Source of the DNA: Nannocystis punicea
GTDB lineage: Bacteria; Myxococcota_A; Polyangia; Nannocystales; Nannocystaceae
Assembly: GCF_026965555.1 (NCBI RefSeq)
Contig: NZ_CP114040.1
Location: 1,488,001-1,552,000 of the forward strand
Direction: 5' to 3'
DNA length: 64,000 nt
The notes below the pieces were generated by a model that was given only the letters and a program-made list of their open reading frames with translations, was not told where the DNA came from and ran no database searches. Shown here piece by piece: positions 1-8,392 of this stretch. The position numbers and the translations under genes were made by a program. How positions within the stretch are numbered: position 1 is the stretch's first letter; each line of letters begins with the position of its first letter.

Positions 1-2
1 GC

Positions 3-578
3 GACTTCACTGCGTCGCAGTACAAGGCGCACTTCAAGCTCTACTACGACATGATCAAGGGCCTGCCGGCGGCGATCCGCGCGCGCGTCCAGTGCGGGCC
101 GGTGCTGACCCGCCAGGCGACCGAGAACTCCGGCGGCCTCGGCACCTACGCGACCTACGACCCCGGCGTCGGCGACTTCTTCGGCGTCGACATGTACGGC
201 AACTCGTGGGGCTCGGGCGGCAAGGCGGCGACGTCGTACGTCGACCCGAAGACGTTCCTCGCCAAGGTCAAGGCCTACGATTCGAAGGGCCGGCAGAAGC
301 TGTTCCCGGAGATCGGTTACGTCGGCCTGCCCTTCGACGCCGACGGCAGCAAGCGCGCGGCGTGGATCGGCGGGATCACCGAGGAGCTCAAGACCTGGTC
401 CAACTTCGTCGGCTACATCTGGTGGAACGCCAACGGCAAGGAGGGCAGCTCGATCTCCGGCCTCGGGACCAAGCGTTACTTCCAGCTCGATCGCCGCCAC
501 ACCGGCACCGACGGCTCCTATAAAATTCTCAACCCGGCCCACCCGCTGAACAAGCTCAACGGCTACAAGGGGATCTGA
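3..578 (+). CDS. C-terminal part of a putative clan GH-A glycoside hydrolase (5' end outside window)
   Basis: The reading frame is open from the window edge, so only the last ~191 residues are seen. The segment PEIGYVG resembles the strand-7 motif that carries the catalytic nucleophile Glu in TIM-barrel clan GH-A enzymes. GYIWWNANG resembles the aromatic strand-8 segment at the base of the substrate cleft. FFGVDMYGNSWG upstream fits a strand-6 loop. The specific family (GH26, GH5 or GH39) and the substrate cannot be told without the N-terminus, which should hold the acid/base Glu. No signal peptide is visible because the start is missing. It ends 33 bases before the next gene on the same strand, so the two may be co-transcribed. 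Confidence 0.55.
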   Translation, partial: DFTASQYKAHFKLYYDMIKGLPAAIRARVQCGPVLTRQATENSGGLGTYATYDPGVGDFFGVDMYGNSWGSGGKAATSYVDPKTFLAKVKAYDSKGRQKLFPEIGYVGLPFDADGSKRAAWIGGITEELKTWSNFVGYIWWNANGKEGSSISGLGTKRYFQLDRRHTGTDGSYKILNPAHPLNKLNGYKGI

Positions 579-611
579 CGATCCGCCATCATCGAAAGGA
601 ATCAGCACACC

Positions 612-1835
612 ATGGATCGTCGCCAATTCCTCGGACTCGCCTCGTTCGCCGGCCTCTCGGTCGCCTCCCTCGACGCGCTCGCCCGCCCCGGGTCGCGCGG
701 CGGGCTCCTGCCGCTGGCAGAGACGTACAGGGGGCCGCTGTTCCTGACGATCAACGCCCGCGGCGGCTGGGACCCGACCCTGCTGTGCGATCCCAAGGGG
801 TCGGCCGGCGGCGCGGACGTCGACGCGGTCAATGATTCGTTCCTCACCCGCGACATCGCCGCGACCGCCAGCGGGATCCGCCACGCGCCGCTGGCAGACT
901 TCCGGCGCTTCTTCGAGAAACACGACCGTCGATTGCTGGTGATCAACGGCGTGCAGGTCGGCACCCGCGGTCACGCCGACGGGGCTCGCCACACGTGGTC
1001 GGGCCGGCTCGCCGACGACACTCCGAGCTTCGCGGCGCTGGTCACCGCGGTCCACGGCGGTGCGCGGGAGACCGGCTACCTCAGCTTCGGCGGCTACGAC
1101 GAGACCGCGGGGATGGTCGCGCGGCTGCGCGGCGCGGACTCGCGGGCGCCGGCCCGCGCCGAGAACTTCGACCGCGTCGCCGACGACGCGGTGCGCTTCG
1201 ACCAGCTCGGCACGGTGTACGCGGCGCGCACCGGCGCTGACGAGCTGCGGGCGCTGCAGCGCCGGCTGCCGGCGCTCGACGAGGGGCCCAACCCGCTGAT
1301 CCGGCAGATCCAGGTCGCGCTGGCGGCGTACCGCGCCGGGGTCACCGTCGCGGTCAACCTCGAGCTCGACGGCTTCGACACCCACGTCGATCACGACGCC
1401 GAGCACGTGCCGCTGCTGGCGCGGCTGCTCGCGGCCCTCGACTTCGCCGGCGAGGAGGCCGAGCGCCAGGGCGTGGCCGACGAGCTGGTGATCGTGGTCG
1501 GCTCGGAGTTCGGCCGCACCCCCGAGTACAACGCGCTCCGCGGCAAGGACCACTGGCCGGTGACGAGCGTGCTGGCGATGGGCAAGGGCATCACCGGCGG
1601 CCGGGTCGTCGGCGCGACGAGCGAGCGGTGCGAAGCGCTGCGCGTCGAGCCGGGCAGCCTCGCAGTCGGCGACCGCGGTGTGCACATCGAGCCGAAGCAC
1701 GTGCACCAGGAGCTGCGACGCCTCGCCGGCATCACCGAGGCGTGCGAGGCGCTGTATCCGCTCGAGGTCGCCGACGGCGAGGACCTGAGCCTGTTCGGCA
1801 GAGGTGGGTCCTCGCATTCGGAGAGGGTGTCGTGA
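612..1835 (+). CDS. DUF1501 family protein, probably Tat-exported
   Basis: 407 residues. The start MDRRQFLGLASFAGLS is a twin-arginine-like signal, and the ATG follows GAAAGGAATC. The C-terminal half has the DUF1501 hallmarks: LDGFDTHVDHD near residue 255 and SEFGRTPEYNA followed by DHWPVTSVLAMGKG near 295-325. These recall the alkaline-phosphatase/sulfatase-like fold assigned to the family. DUF1501 proteins are usually paired with large secreted partners. Here the partner is the 995-residue lipoprotein that starts 111 bases downstream and carries a CxxCH motif. The biochemical role of the family is not established, so I do not assign an activity. Confidence 0.85.
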   Translation: MDRRQFLGLASFAGLSVASLDALARPGSRGGLLPLAETYRGPLFLTINARGGWDPTLLCDPKGSAGGADVDAVNDSFLTRDIAATASGIRHAPLADFRRFFEKHDRRLLVINGVQVGTRGHADGARHTWSGRLADDTPSFAALVTAVHGGARETGYLSFGGYDETAGMVARLRGADSRAPARAENFDRVADDAVRFDQLGTVYAARTGADELRALQRRLPALDEGPNPLIRQIQVALAAYRAGVTVAVNLELDGFDTHVDHDAEHVPLLARLLAALDFAGEEAERQGVADELVIVVGSEFGRTPEYNALRGKDHWPVTSVLAMGKGITGGRVVGATSERCEALRVEPGSLAVGDRGVHIEPKHVHQELRRLAGITEACEALYPLEVADGEDLSLFGRGGSSHSERVS

Positions 1836-1946
1836 TTGTCGCCGCGGCGGCGGCGGTGAAGCACGAACTGCAGCGACATCTGCGATTGTAGTGTGTCGAC
1901 GATCTCGCAAGGACATCCCGTGGTGCCGTGATACCGTCGCGGTTCG

Positions 1947-4934
1947 ATGGTTCGACGGCACCTCAGGCTCCTCGCTCCGCTCATGATGCTGCTCGGCTGC
2001 GGGCAGGACGCCACGCAGGACCCGGCGACCGAGGGCGCGAGCGAGGGGGCGATGACCGCAGGCACCACCGGCGGCGCTGCTTCGAGCGGGGACGGCGAGG
2101 GCAGCGACACCGGGAGCAGCACCGCGGCCGAGCCGACGACGTCGACGACCGCGACGTCGACGGCGACCGGAGGTGACGTGCCGGCGCCGGTGGAGCCGGC
2201 GTGCGAGGTCGTGACGTGCGAGGGCGACGAGTGCGACGCGTTCACGCCGAACGCGGAGATCGTCGAGGCCGCGGGGGGCGGGCCGGAGGCGCCGAAGGTC
2301 GTGCGGCCGCCGGTGCCGGTGCTCGCGCGCAAGGTCCGGCTCGGCGAGCAGGGCCAGTACCTCCGGCCGGTCGTGCCGGCGTTCCGCACCAGCGCCGATG
2401 GCCGCGTCGCGCTGCTGCGCGGGGACCTCGTCGCGCTCCGGCTCGAGAAGCTGAAGAATCAGCCGCTGCTGCACCAGGCGCCGAAGCTGAGCGGCGAGCT
2501 GTTCGGGCCGGGCCTGCCGACCGGCGACATCGTCCACCCGAGCGTGAAGCAGGAATTCACCGTGAAGAGCTCGTCGGCGGCGTTCCTGTGCCAGCGAAAG
2601 CTCGCCCAGCCCGAGGTGTGCCCCAACTTCCCCGCCCAGGACTGCTACGACTTCGACCTGATCGCCACCGTCGACGTGTCCGCCGGCAAGAACGGCGTCG
2701 TGCTCGAGTCGATCCCAGTCAGGGTCCGGGTCAACAACCCCAAGACGGTCGACGCCGAGGTCGTCGCGGTCGACGTCGCCCCGCACGCAGAGTGGAAGGT
2801 GACCGCATCGATCCCGGTCACCCTGATGGCCGAGATGGTCGCGAGCGCCGACGGCCGCGTCGTCGCCGGGCGCGTGCTCTCGGTCCAGGACGAGGGCGAG
2901 GAGGAGCCGGGCATCGAGGCCGAGTACCGCCTGAACGGCGGCGGCACCCACAAGGCCAAGTTCAGCCTGTTCTACGCCTACGCCGACGACCCCTGCGACG
3001 TGACGCAGTGGATGAAGCGCAACGGGACCGGCGTGTTCGAGTCGATGCGGCCGGTGCCGGCGGCCGCGTACGACCAGCGGATGAAGGATCGCGGCTACGG
3101 CCTGGCCGCGCAGCCGCTGCGGGCGATGAACGGCGACGTCCTCGGCGAGAAGGACGTCCTGGCCGGCTCGTACCCGTGGCTCGACCGCGAGGTCAACAAC
3201 CTGATCTTCTCGTACACCAACCCGATGCCGATCGACGGCTCTGGCGAATACTCGCGCTACCCGATCGCGCGCGAGGCCGGGGCGGTGAAGTCGGTCGGCA
3301 GCTCGCCGCGCGGCTTCTCGGTCATCGGCTCGTGGACGCAGGGCAAGCACGTGCTGCTCGACGGGATCATCAACAACGAGGACTACGGGTTCGCGGCCGA
3401 CGACACCCACCGGGTCAGCCTCTATTCGTCGCCGGACGGGCCGCTGGCGGTGCGCGCCAACGCGGGCGGCAAGAACGGCGCGGACCAGCTCGGGCTGAAG
3501 AACGTCAAGAACAACAACCACCACCTCGAGTCGCTCGAGAACAACCTCGGCATGCACCTGCGGTCGCTGCCGGTCACGCCGCGCGACGTGGTGTGGAACG
3601 TGGGCCGCGGCCTCGCCTCGGACGAGATCGTGTTCGACGACTTCCTCGACCCGCATGTGGTGTTGTTCGCCGAGATGACCGCGGCCGCGACGCCGCTCGA
3701 CGGCTCGGCGCGGAACGGCCGCTATCAGGACGGCTTCAGCCAGAAGAACGGGGCCTACGTCCACGACCCCGCGGCGATCCGCCTGCAGAACGCGGCGGCG
3801 TCGGCGGTCTACCCGATCGCCTCGCACGGCAAGCTGACCGGCGACGGGCGCGTCGAGCCGGTCGCGCTCGGCGGGGTGCGCGGCCGTGGCCTGTGGCTCG
3901 GCAAGAACGCGGGCGCGCGCTTCAGCTTCCCCGCGGCGACGGCGGAGGTCGAGCCGATGAGCTTCTACGCCGGCGTGTTCGTCGACGCCCGCGACTCGCT
4001 GGCGGGCGAGAGGCACCTGTTCCACTTCGAGTCCGACGCCGGCACCGTGGCGGTGACGATCGAGGACGGGCTGCTGCTGCACGTGCGCCGGCCGGGCGGC
4101 GAGGCGGCGTCGTTCGACGTCTCGTGCGGGGTGGCCAGCTGGAAGCGCCGCTTCCATCACGTCGGCGTCCTGTTCGGCGAGGCCGGCGCAGTGACTGCCT
4201 TCCTCGACGGCAACCCGCTGGCCGAGGTGCGGCTGTCGACCGCGGTCCGCCTGGCAGCCGGCGACTTCGTCCTGGGCGGGGCGCACGAGGGCCTCGACGG
4301 CGTCCGCGGCTGGTACGACGAGGCGCGCGTGGTGCTGCAGGGGGCCGCGGGCCAGCTCGAGGGGCCGGGCTCGGTCGAGCTGCTGTGCAACTACGCCCGC
4401 GGCACGACCGTCGCCGTGCCGGCCGAGGCGCCGCTGCGCGAGCGGGCCGAGCGGTTCCCGTTCGCCGGCGTGCGAGCCGAGCGGCTCGGGATCCAGCTCG
4501 ACGCGGCGGCGGGCATCGTCACCTGCGCCGTCGATTACACCGACGACGTCGGCGTCGGCCGCAATCGCCTGCCCGAGCTGACGACGTGGCTGCGCGACCC
4601 GATCCTCCACGAGGGGACGCCGCTGCTCGTGCACGACCAGCCGCGCGTCGACACCCGCGGCGTGACCTTCTGCCGCAGCTGCCACGTCGACGCGGCCGAG
4701 ACGGGCGATCGCCCGCCGACGTTGACCCTCGACGCCCTGGTCGCCGCGCCCGACTCGGTCGACACCGCCAGCGACCCGCGCACGCAGCCGATGCAGCCGC
4801 CGTCGCCCGGCGACGGCCCCGCGATGGCTCGCGGCGCGATCCCGGCCGACTGGGTCACGGGCTCCGACGGCCAGACCCGCCCGGCCGACGCCGCCAAGGG
4901 CCCCGTGCCGATCCTCCGCTACATCCTGCGCTGA
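1947..4934 (+). CDS. Large lipoprotein with LamG-like domain and C-terminal CxxCH motif
   Basis: 995 residues. The N-terminus has a short signal ending in the lipobox LLGC, then a Gly/Ser/Thr/Glu-rich linker to about residue 75, so it is predicted to be a lipid-anchored outer-surface or periplasmic protein. Residues ~95-650 match no family I know. Residues ~665-810 look like a concanavalin-type LamG domain: paired beta-strands, with RRFHHVGVLF and AFLDGNPLAEV in the usual LamG order. CRSCH at residues 909-913 is a single c-type haem-binding motif, so the C-terminus could be a cytochrome c-like domain. Its position directly after the DUF1501 gene suggests a secreted two-protein unit. Whether haem is really attached is inference. 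Confidence 0.75.
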   Translation: MVRRHLRLLAPLMMLLGCGQDATQDPATEGASEGAMTAGTTGGAASSGDGEGSDTGSSTAAEPTTSTTATSTATGGDVPAPVEPACEVVTCEGDECDAFTPNAEIVEAAGGGPEAPKVVRPPVPVLARKVRLGEQGQYLRPVVPAFRTSADGRVALLRGDLVALRLEKLKNQPLLHQAPKLSGELFGPGLPTGDIVHPSVKQEFTVKSSSAAFLCQRKLAQPEVCPNFPAQDCYDFDLIATVDVSAGKNGVVLESIPVRVRVNNPKTVDAEVVAVDVAPHAEWKVTASIPVTLMAEMVASADGRVVAGRVLSVQDEGEEEPGIEAEYRLNGGGTHKAKFSLFYAYADDPCDVTQWMKRNGTGVFESMRPVPAAAYDQRMKDRGYGLAAQPLRAMNGDVLGEKDVLAGSYPWLDREVNNLIFSYTNPMPIDGSGEYSRYPIAREAGAVKSVGSSPRGFSVIGSWTQGKHVLLDGIINNEDYGFAADDTHRVSLYSSPDGPLAVRANAGGKNGADQLGLKNVKNNNHHLESLENNLGMHLRSLPVTPRDVVWNVGRGLASDEIVFDDFLDPHVVLFAEMTAAATPLDGSARNGRYQDGFSQKNGAYVHDPAAIRLQNAAASAVYPIASHGKLTGDGRVEPVALGGVRGRGLWLGKNAGARFSFPAATAEVEPMSFYAGVFVDARDSLAGERHLFHFESDAGTVAVTIEDGLLLHVRRPGGEAASFDVSCGVASWKRRFHHVGVLFGEAGAVTAFLDGNPLAEVRLSTAVRLAAGDFVLGGAHEGLDGVRGWYDEARVVLQGAAGQLEGPGSVELLCNYARGTTVAVPAEAPLRERAERFPFAGVRAERLGIQLDAAAGIVTCAVDYTDDVGVGRNRLPELTTWLRDPILHEGTPLLVHDQPRVDTRGVTFCRSCHVDAAETGDRPPTLTLDALVAAPDSVDTASDPRTQPMQPPSPGDGPAMARGAIPADWVTGSDGQTRPADAAKGPVPILRYILR

Positions 4935-5576
4935 GCGCCTCGCCGCCGCAGGGAGCGAATCGCGGCGGGGCGCCGAGGTGCGTGAGCCTCGATGCTGCGG
5001 CCGCGCGGGCTCATCCTCGACGTGCCGCGCTCGATCGCCGCGTCGCGGTCCGAGGTGCGCGAGCCTCGAACCAGGAGAGGGGCGAGACGCGTCGTCGCCC
5101 TGCTGCAGGTCTGGCGAATCGATTCGCTGCATGCGTGCGCGACTATGGTCAATTCCCGATCGCGGATTACGAGTGATGATTCCTCTCGGCGCTGATTCAT
5201 GATCGCCGCGCACGAGCGCCCGTGCGGTTCGGAGAGCGTGTCGCGGGGGGAGGTCGACCCCCGGCGCGGTGTGGAGGATCTGTCGCAGCCGCTGTTCCTG
5301 CTGGTTCTTCGTGCGGTTTACGGTGTTGCTCGGGCGAGGCGTCACCGGCCGAATCGCGGGCGAGGTCCCGGCGTGCAATGTTTAGAGCGGCGAATCGTTC
5401 GATCTGCACTGCAGCGAGCGATCGCGATGTGATGATTTCGAGCCGTGATTCGCTCGTGTCCGCGCCGCGGTGAAGGTTGACCGGCAATATCGATCTGGCT
5501 AGCATCACCGTCCGTCGCGGCGCGGGCGCGCGCCGGGCATGGTCTGCTGTTTGGTAGCAAAAAGGGGAGGTGAGGG
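4935..5576 (+). other. Intergenic region, 642 bases
   Basis: The open frames here are short, mutually overlapping and Arg/Ser-rich, with none of the strong third-position GC bias seen in the neighbouring genes, so I call no protein. The last 100 bases become AT-richer and hold a candidate promoter (listed separately) for the repeat-protein operon. Confidence 0.6.
5477..5505 (+). promoter_or_regulatory. Candidate sigma70-type promoter of the LRM-repeat/hydroxylase operon
   Basis: TTGACC at 5477-5482 and TAGCAT at 5500-5505 are separated by exactly 17 bases in a locally AT-richer stretch. That predicts a transcript starting near 5512 and a leader of about 65 bases before the GTG start at 5577. 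The match is by eye and the -10 box is imperfect. Confidence 0.45.
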
Positions 5577-7436
5577 GTGCAACACGATACGATCGACGCG
5601 GCGTCGGACGCGGTCCTTTTCAACATCAGCGCATTCGCCGACTTCAGCGAGGTCGAGCTCCCGCGCGAGGCGATGGAGCGGTTCCGGGCCGGCGGCGGCA
5701 CGACTGTGGTGCAATGGATGGCGTGCGAGCCGCGGGTGACCGCGCGCGTGTGCTACGAGGAGAGCGGCGGGACGGCCACGCTGAGCTTCGAGTTCCCGCT
5801 GACGAGCCCGCTCGGCGAGGGCGATGTGCAGGAGCGGGCCGTCGAATTGCTGCGACTCGGGCGGCAGGTGGCGGCGACGTGGAGCTTCGGCCTGTCGCCG
5901 GCCAATCGCCTGACGATCCTCCACAGCTTCGATTTCTCGCTGGCGGCCGGCGGCGAGGCGCTGGCGGCCCGCACGGCCTCGGTGATGGTCCAGGGCGTCC
6001 TCGCGGCGCGTAACCTGCGGGCGCTGCTGGCCGAGCGCTTCGGCTTCGACACCGCGGTCGATCAGGACCGGATGATCCGCTACCTGCTCGGCCACTCGGT
6101 GACCCTGTCGCCCGCGGAGGCGGTGGCCGCGGTCGGGGGCTGGGAGCCGATCGCGTCGTTCTCGGAGGAGGCGGGCGCGGCGGCGGAAGCGACGCCCGAC
6201 GCCGACGGGACAGTGCTGCGCCGCGCCGACAGCAAGGCGGGGGTGCGCGCGCCGCAGGGGCTGACCCGGGCGGCGGGGTTGCGAATGGCGGAGGGGATCC
6301 GTCAATCGCTGCGGATGGCGTCGATCGATCAGCTGGGCAAGGCAGGCCTGCGGATGGCCGACGCGGGCGTGAAGGGGGTGCTGCGGATGGCGTCGCTCGA
6401 GGGCGCGGCCAAGGCGGGGCTGCGGATGGCGTCGCTCGAGGAGGTGGCGCAGGCGGGGCTGCGGATGGCGTCTCTCGGCGAGGAGGCTGCGGCCGCCGGA
6501 TTGCGCATGGCGGCCATCGACGAGGCGGTGAAGGCGAACCTGCGCATGGCTTCGCTCGAGGAGGCGGCGAAGGCCGGGCTGCGGATGTCGTCGCTCGAGG
6601 AGGTGGCGAAGGCCGGGCTGCGGATGGCGTCTCTCGGCGAGGAGGCGGCGGCCGCGAGCCTGCGGATGGCGTCGCTCGACGACAGCGTGAAGGCCAACCT
6701 GCGGATGGCCGCGATCGACGAGGGCGTGAAGGCGAGCCTGCGGATGGCGTCGCTCGAGCAGGCGGCGAAGGCCGGGCTGCGCATGTCGTCGCTCGAGGAG
6801 GTGGCGAAGGCGGGCCTGCGGATGGCGTCTCTCGGCGAGGAGGCGGCGGCCGCGGGCCTGCGGATGGCGTCGCTCGACGACAGCGTGAAGGCCAACCTGC
6901 GGATGGCGTCGCTCGAGGAGGCGGCGAAGGCCGGGTTGCGCATGTCGTCGCTCGAGGAGGTGGCGAAGGCGGGCCTGCGGATGGCGTCTCTCGGCGAGGA
7001 AGCGATGGCCGCGGGCCTGCGGATGGCGTCGCTCGAGGAGGGCGTGAAGGCGAGCCTGCGGATGGCGTCGCTCGAGGAGGCGGCGAAGGCCGGGCTGCGG
7101 ATGGCGTCGCTCGAGGAGGTGGCGAAGGCGGGCCTGCGGATGGCGTCTCTCGGCGAGGAGGCGGTGAAGGCGGGGCTGCGCATGGCCTCGCTGGCCGAGG
7201 AGGCGGCGAAGGCCGGGCTGCGCATGTCGTCGCTCGAGGAGGTGGCGAAGGCCGGGCTGCGGATGGCGTCGATCGACGAGGCGGCGAAGGCGGGGCTGCG
7301 AATGGCGTCGCTCGAGGAGGTGGCGAAGGCCGGGCTGCGGATGGCGTCGCTCGGCGAGGAGGCGGCCAAGGCGGGCCTGCGCATGGCCGCCATCGACGCC
7401 GCAGTCAAGCAGACGCTCGAGAAGAAGGGCGGCTGA
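5577..7436 (+). CDS. LRM-repeat protein with unknown N-terminal domain; candidate substrate of the downstream hydroxylases
   Basis: 619 residues from a GTG preceded by AGGGGAGGTGAGGG, a very strong ribosome site. Residues 1-~230 form a non-repetitive mixed alpha/beta domain that I do not recognise. Residues 235-~613 are 29 tandem units, mostly 13 residues long (consensus LRMASLEEVAKAG) with some of 14 (LRMASLGEEAAAAG). Most are predicted amphipathic helix. Some units end in AN and carry DD or DE (LRMASLDDSVKAN), and units cycle in a loose 3-4-unit higher order. There is no signal peptide and no Cys in the repeats. It is first in an apparent four-gene operon with two HExxH proteins and an Asp/Asn-hydroxylase-type enzyme. 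I infer a multi-core precursor or scaffold that those enzymes modify; a purely structural helical repeat protein is the alternative. Confidence 0.8.
   Translation: MQHDTIDAASDAVLFNISAFADFSEVELPREAMERFRAGGGTTVVQWMACEPRVTARVCYEESGGTATLSFEFPLTSPLGEGDVQERAVELLRLGRQVAATWSFGLSPANRLTILHSFDFSLAAGGEALAARTASVMVQGVLAARNLRALLAERFGFDTAVDQDRMIRYLLGHSVTLSPAEAVAAVGGWEPIASFSEEAGAAAEATPDADGTVLRRADSKAGVRAPQGLTRAAGLRMAEGIRQSLRMASIDQLGKAGLRMADAGVKGVLRMASLEGAAKAGLRMASLEEVAQAGLRMASLGEEAAAAGLRMAAIDEAVKANLRMASLEEAAKAGLRMSSLEEVAKAGLRMASLGEEAAAASLRMASLDDSVKANLRMAAIDEGVKASLRMASLEQAAKAGLRMSSLEEVAKAGLRMASLGEEAAAAGLRMASLDDSVKANLRMASLEEAAKAGLRMSSLEEVAKAGLRMASLGEEAMAAGLRMASLEEGVKASLRMASLEEAAKAGLRMASLEEVAKAGLRMASLGEEAVKAGLRMASLAEEAAKAGLRMSSLEEVAKAGLRMASIDEAAKAGLRMASLEEVAKAGLRMASLGEEAAKAGLRMAAIDAAVKQTLEKKGG
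6279..7415 (+). repeat. Tandem ~39-bp coding repeat array (29 units)
   Basis: Each unit starts with a Leu-Arg-Met triplet (ctgcggatg or close variant), and the spacing is 39 or 42 bases. Neighbouring units differ mainly at synonymous sites and at a few residue positions, which points to recent expansion by unequal exchange. The array keeps all frames open on the other strand, which creates long false antisense ORFs. Confidence 0.95.
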
Positions 7437-7447
7437 CCCAAAGGCCA

Positions 7448-7479
7448 GCCGGCGCGCGGGCTGCTGCGCGCGCGCCGGC
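7448..7479 (+). promoter_or_regulatory. Intercistronic GC-rich stem-loop after the repeat gene
   Basis: GCCGGCGCGCG (7448-7458) pairs perfectly with CGCGCGCCGGC (7469-7479) across a 10-base loop, starting 12 bases after the stop of the repeat gene. No T-run follows, so it is not a canonical full terminator. Such a hairpin could protect the upstream message or let only part of the transcription pass on, giving more substrate than enzyme as is common in peptide-modification operons. Confidence 0.55.
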
Positions 7480-7512
7480 GGGCCACGATTCACGACGAGA
7501 GGAGCCAACCGC

Positions 7513-8379
7513 ATGTATTACCTGCTCGGAGACGACGCCAGCCACACGACCATTTGTCGCTTGGCCGTGCCCTACCTCGACGGCGACCCGGCGCGCGCCG
7601 GCCGGCCGGCGTGGAAGCACGCCTACAACCGCTACCTGTCGTCGCTGCAGCCGCACATCCCGCGCCGGCGCGGCTGGGGGCCCGAGCTGGTCGACGACCA
7701 CGCGCTCGAGGAGCGGCTCATCCGCGGGTTTTACAGCGAGTCGTCGCTCGACGACCTGCCGCGCTACCGCGACGACACGTTCTTCGACCACGGTGATCAC
7801 CTGCGCGCGGAGATCCGCGCCGACGCGGCCTATTTGCGGGTCGCGCTCGACGAGTTCGCGGCGCGCGACCCCGAGTTCTGGGCGTTCTTCGGCCTGCTCG
7901 TCAACTTCGTCCTGTGCCCGCGCTCCCGCTATTCGCGCGGCGGCGCCGACTCCGACGCGATCGGCGTGATCTACATGTGCGAGCCGCGGGGCCTCGCGCC
8001 GCAGGACCTCTACGAGCTGTTCGTGCACGAGTCGACGCACAACATCTATTTCCTCGACGAGCGGATCTACGGCCATTACCGCAGCTACCGCGCGCTGCCC
8101 GAGCCCGACAACTGGTGCCGGGCGGTGATGTCGGGGCTGCGGCGGCCGCTCGACAAGGTGCTGCACAGCCTGCTCGTCACCACCGAGGTGTTGCTGCACC
8201 GCGAGCACGGCCTCGGCCACGACGGCGAGACCCGCGTCCACGGCCCCACGCGCGAGCTGGCCGCCAGCGCGGGCGAGTCGATCGCCGCCCTGCGGGCGAT
8301 GCCAAACTACCACGCGCTCCTCACCGACCGCGCGATCCACCTCATCGACCGCTGCGCGGACGTCATGGCCGCGCTCTGA
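7513..8379 (+). CDS. HExxH-motif protein A, resembling aKG-HExxH-type peptide beta-hydroxylases
   Basis: 288 residues; the start MYYLLG follows GAGAGGAGCC. HESTH at 172-176 is an HExxH metal-binding motif, followed by NIYFLDERIYGHY and then RRPLDKVLHSLL with His218. This order (HExxH, then RPL-x3-H about 45 residues later) is what I recall for the 'HExxH motif' peptide-modification family (TIGR04267), whose members were shown to be alpha-ketoglutarate/iron peptide beta-hydroxylases rather than proteases. No signal peptide, so cytoplasmic. It is paralogous to the next protein, with both motifs at identical residue numbers. The family call comes from motif layout alone; a zinc peptidase is the alternative. 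Confidence 0.6.
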   Translation: MYYLLGDDASHTTICRLAVPYLDGDPARAGRPAWKHAYNRYLSSLQPHIPRRRGWGPELVDDHALEERLIRGFYSESSLDDLPRYRDDTFFDHGDHLRAEIRADAAYLRVALDEFAARDPEFWAFFGLLVNFVLCPRSRYSRGGADSDAIGVIYMCEPRGLAPQDLYELFVHESTHNIYFLDERIYGHYRSYRALPEPDNWCRAVMSGLRRPLDKVLHSLLVTTEVLLHREHGLGHDGETRVHGPTRELAASAGESIAALRAMPNYHALLTDRAIHLIDRCADVMAAL

Positions 8380-8392
8380 GGAGACGACGACG

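Noticed and set aside
2201..5176. 991-codon plus-strand frame overlapping the LamG/CxxCH lipoprotein gene
   Set aside because: Arg/Ala/Pro-rich shadow in another frame; the overlapping gene has a clear lipobox, domains and codon bias.
6279..7415. CRISPR-like array
   Set aside because: Repeat units abut without unique spacers and keep one reading frame; it is a protein repeat.
5505..7514. A 669-codon open frame and a 385-codon one on the minus strand across the LRM-repeat gene
   Set aside because: They arise because the 39-bp coding repeat is free of stops in several frames; the antisense proteins are His/Arg/Pro- or Ser/Ala-rich repeats with no start signal.
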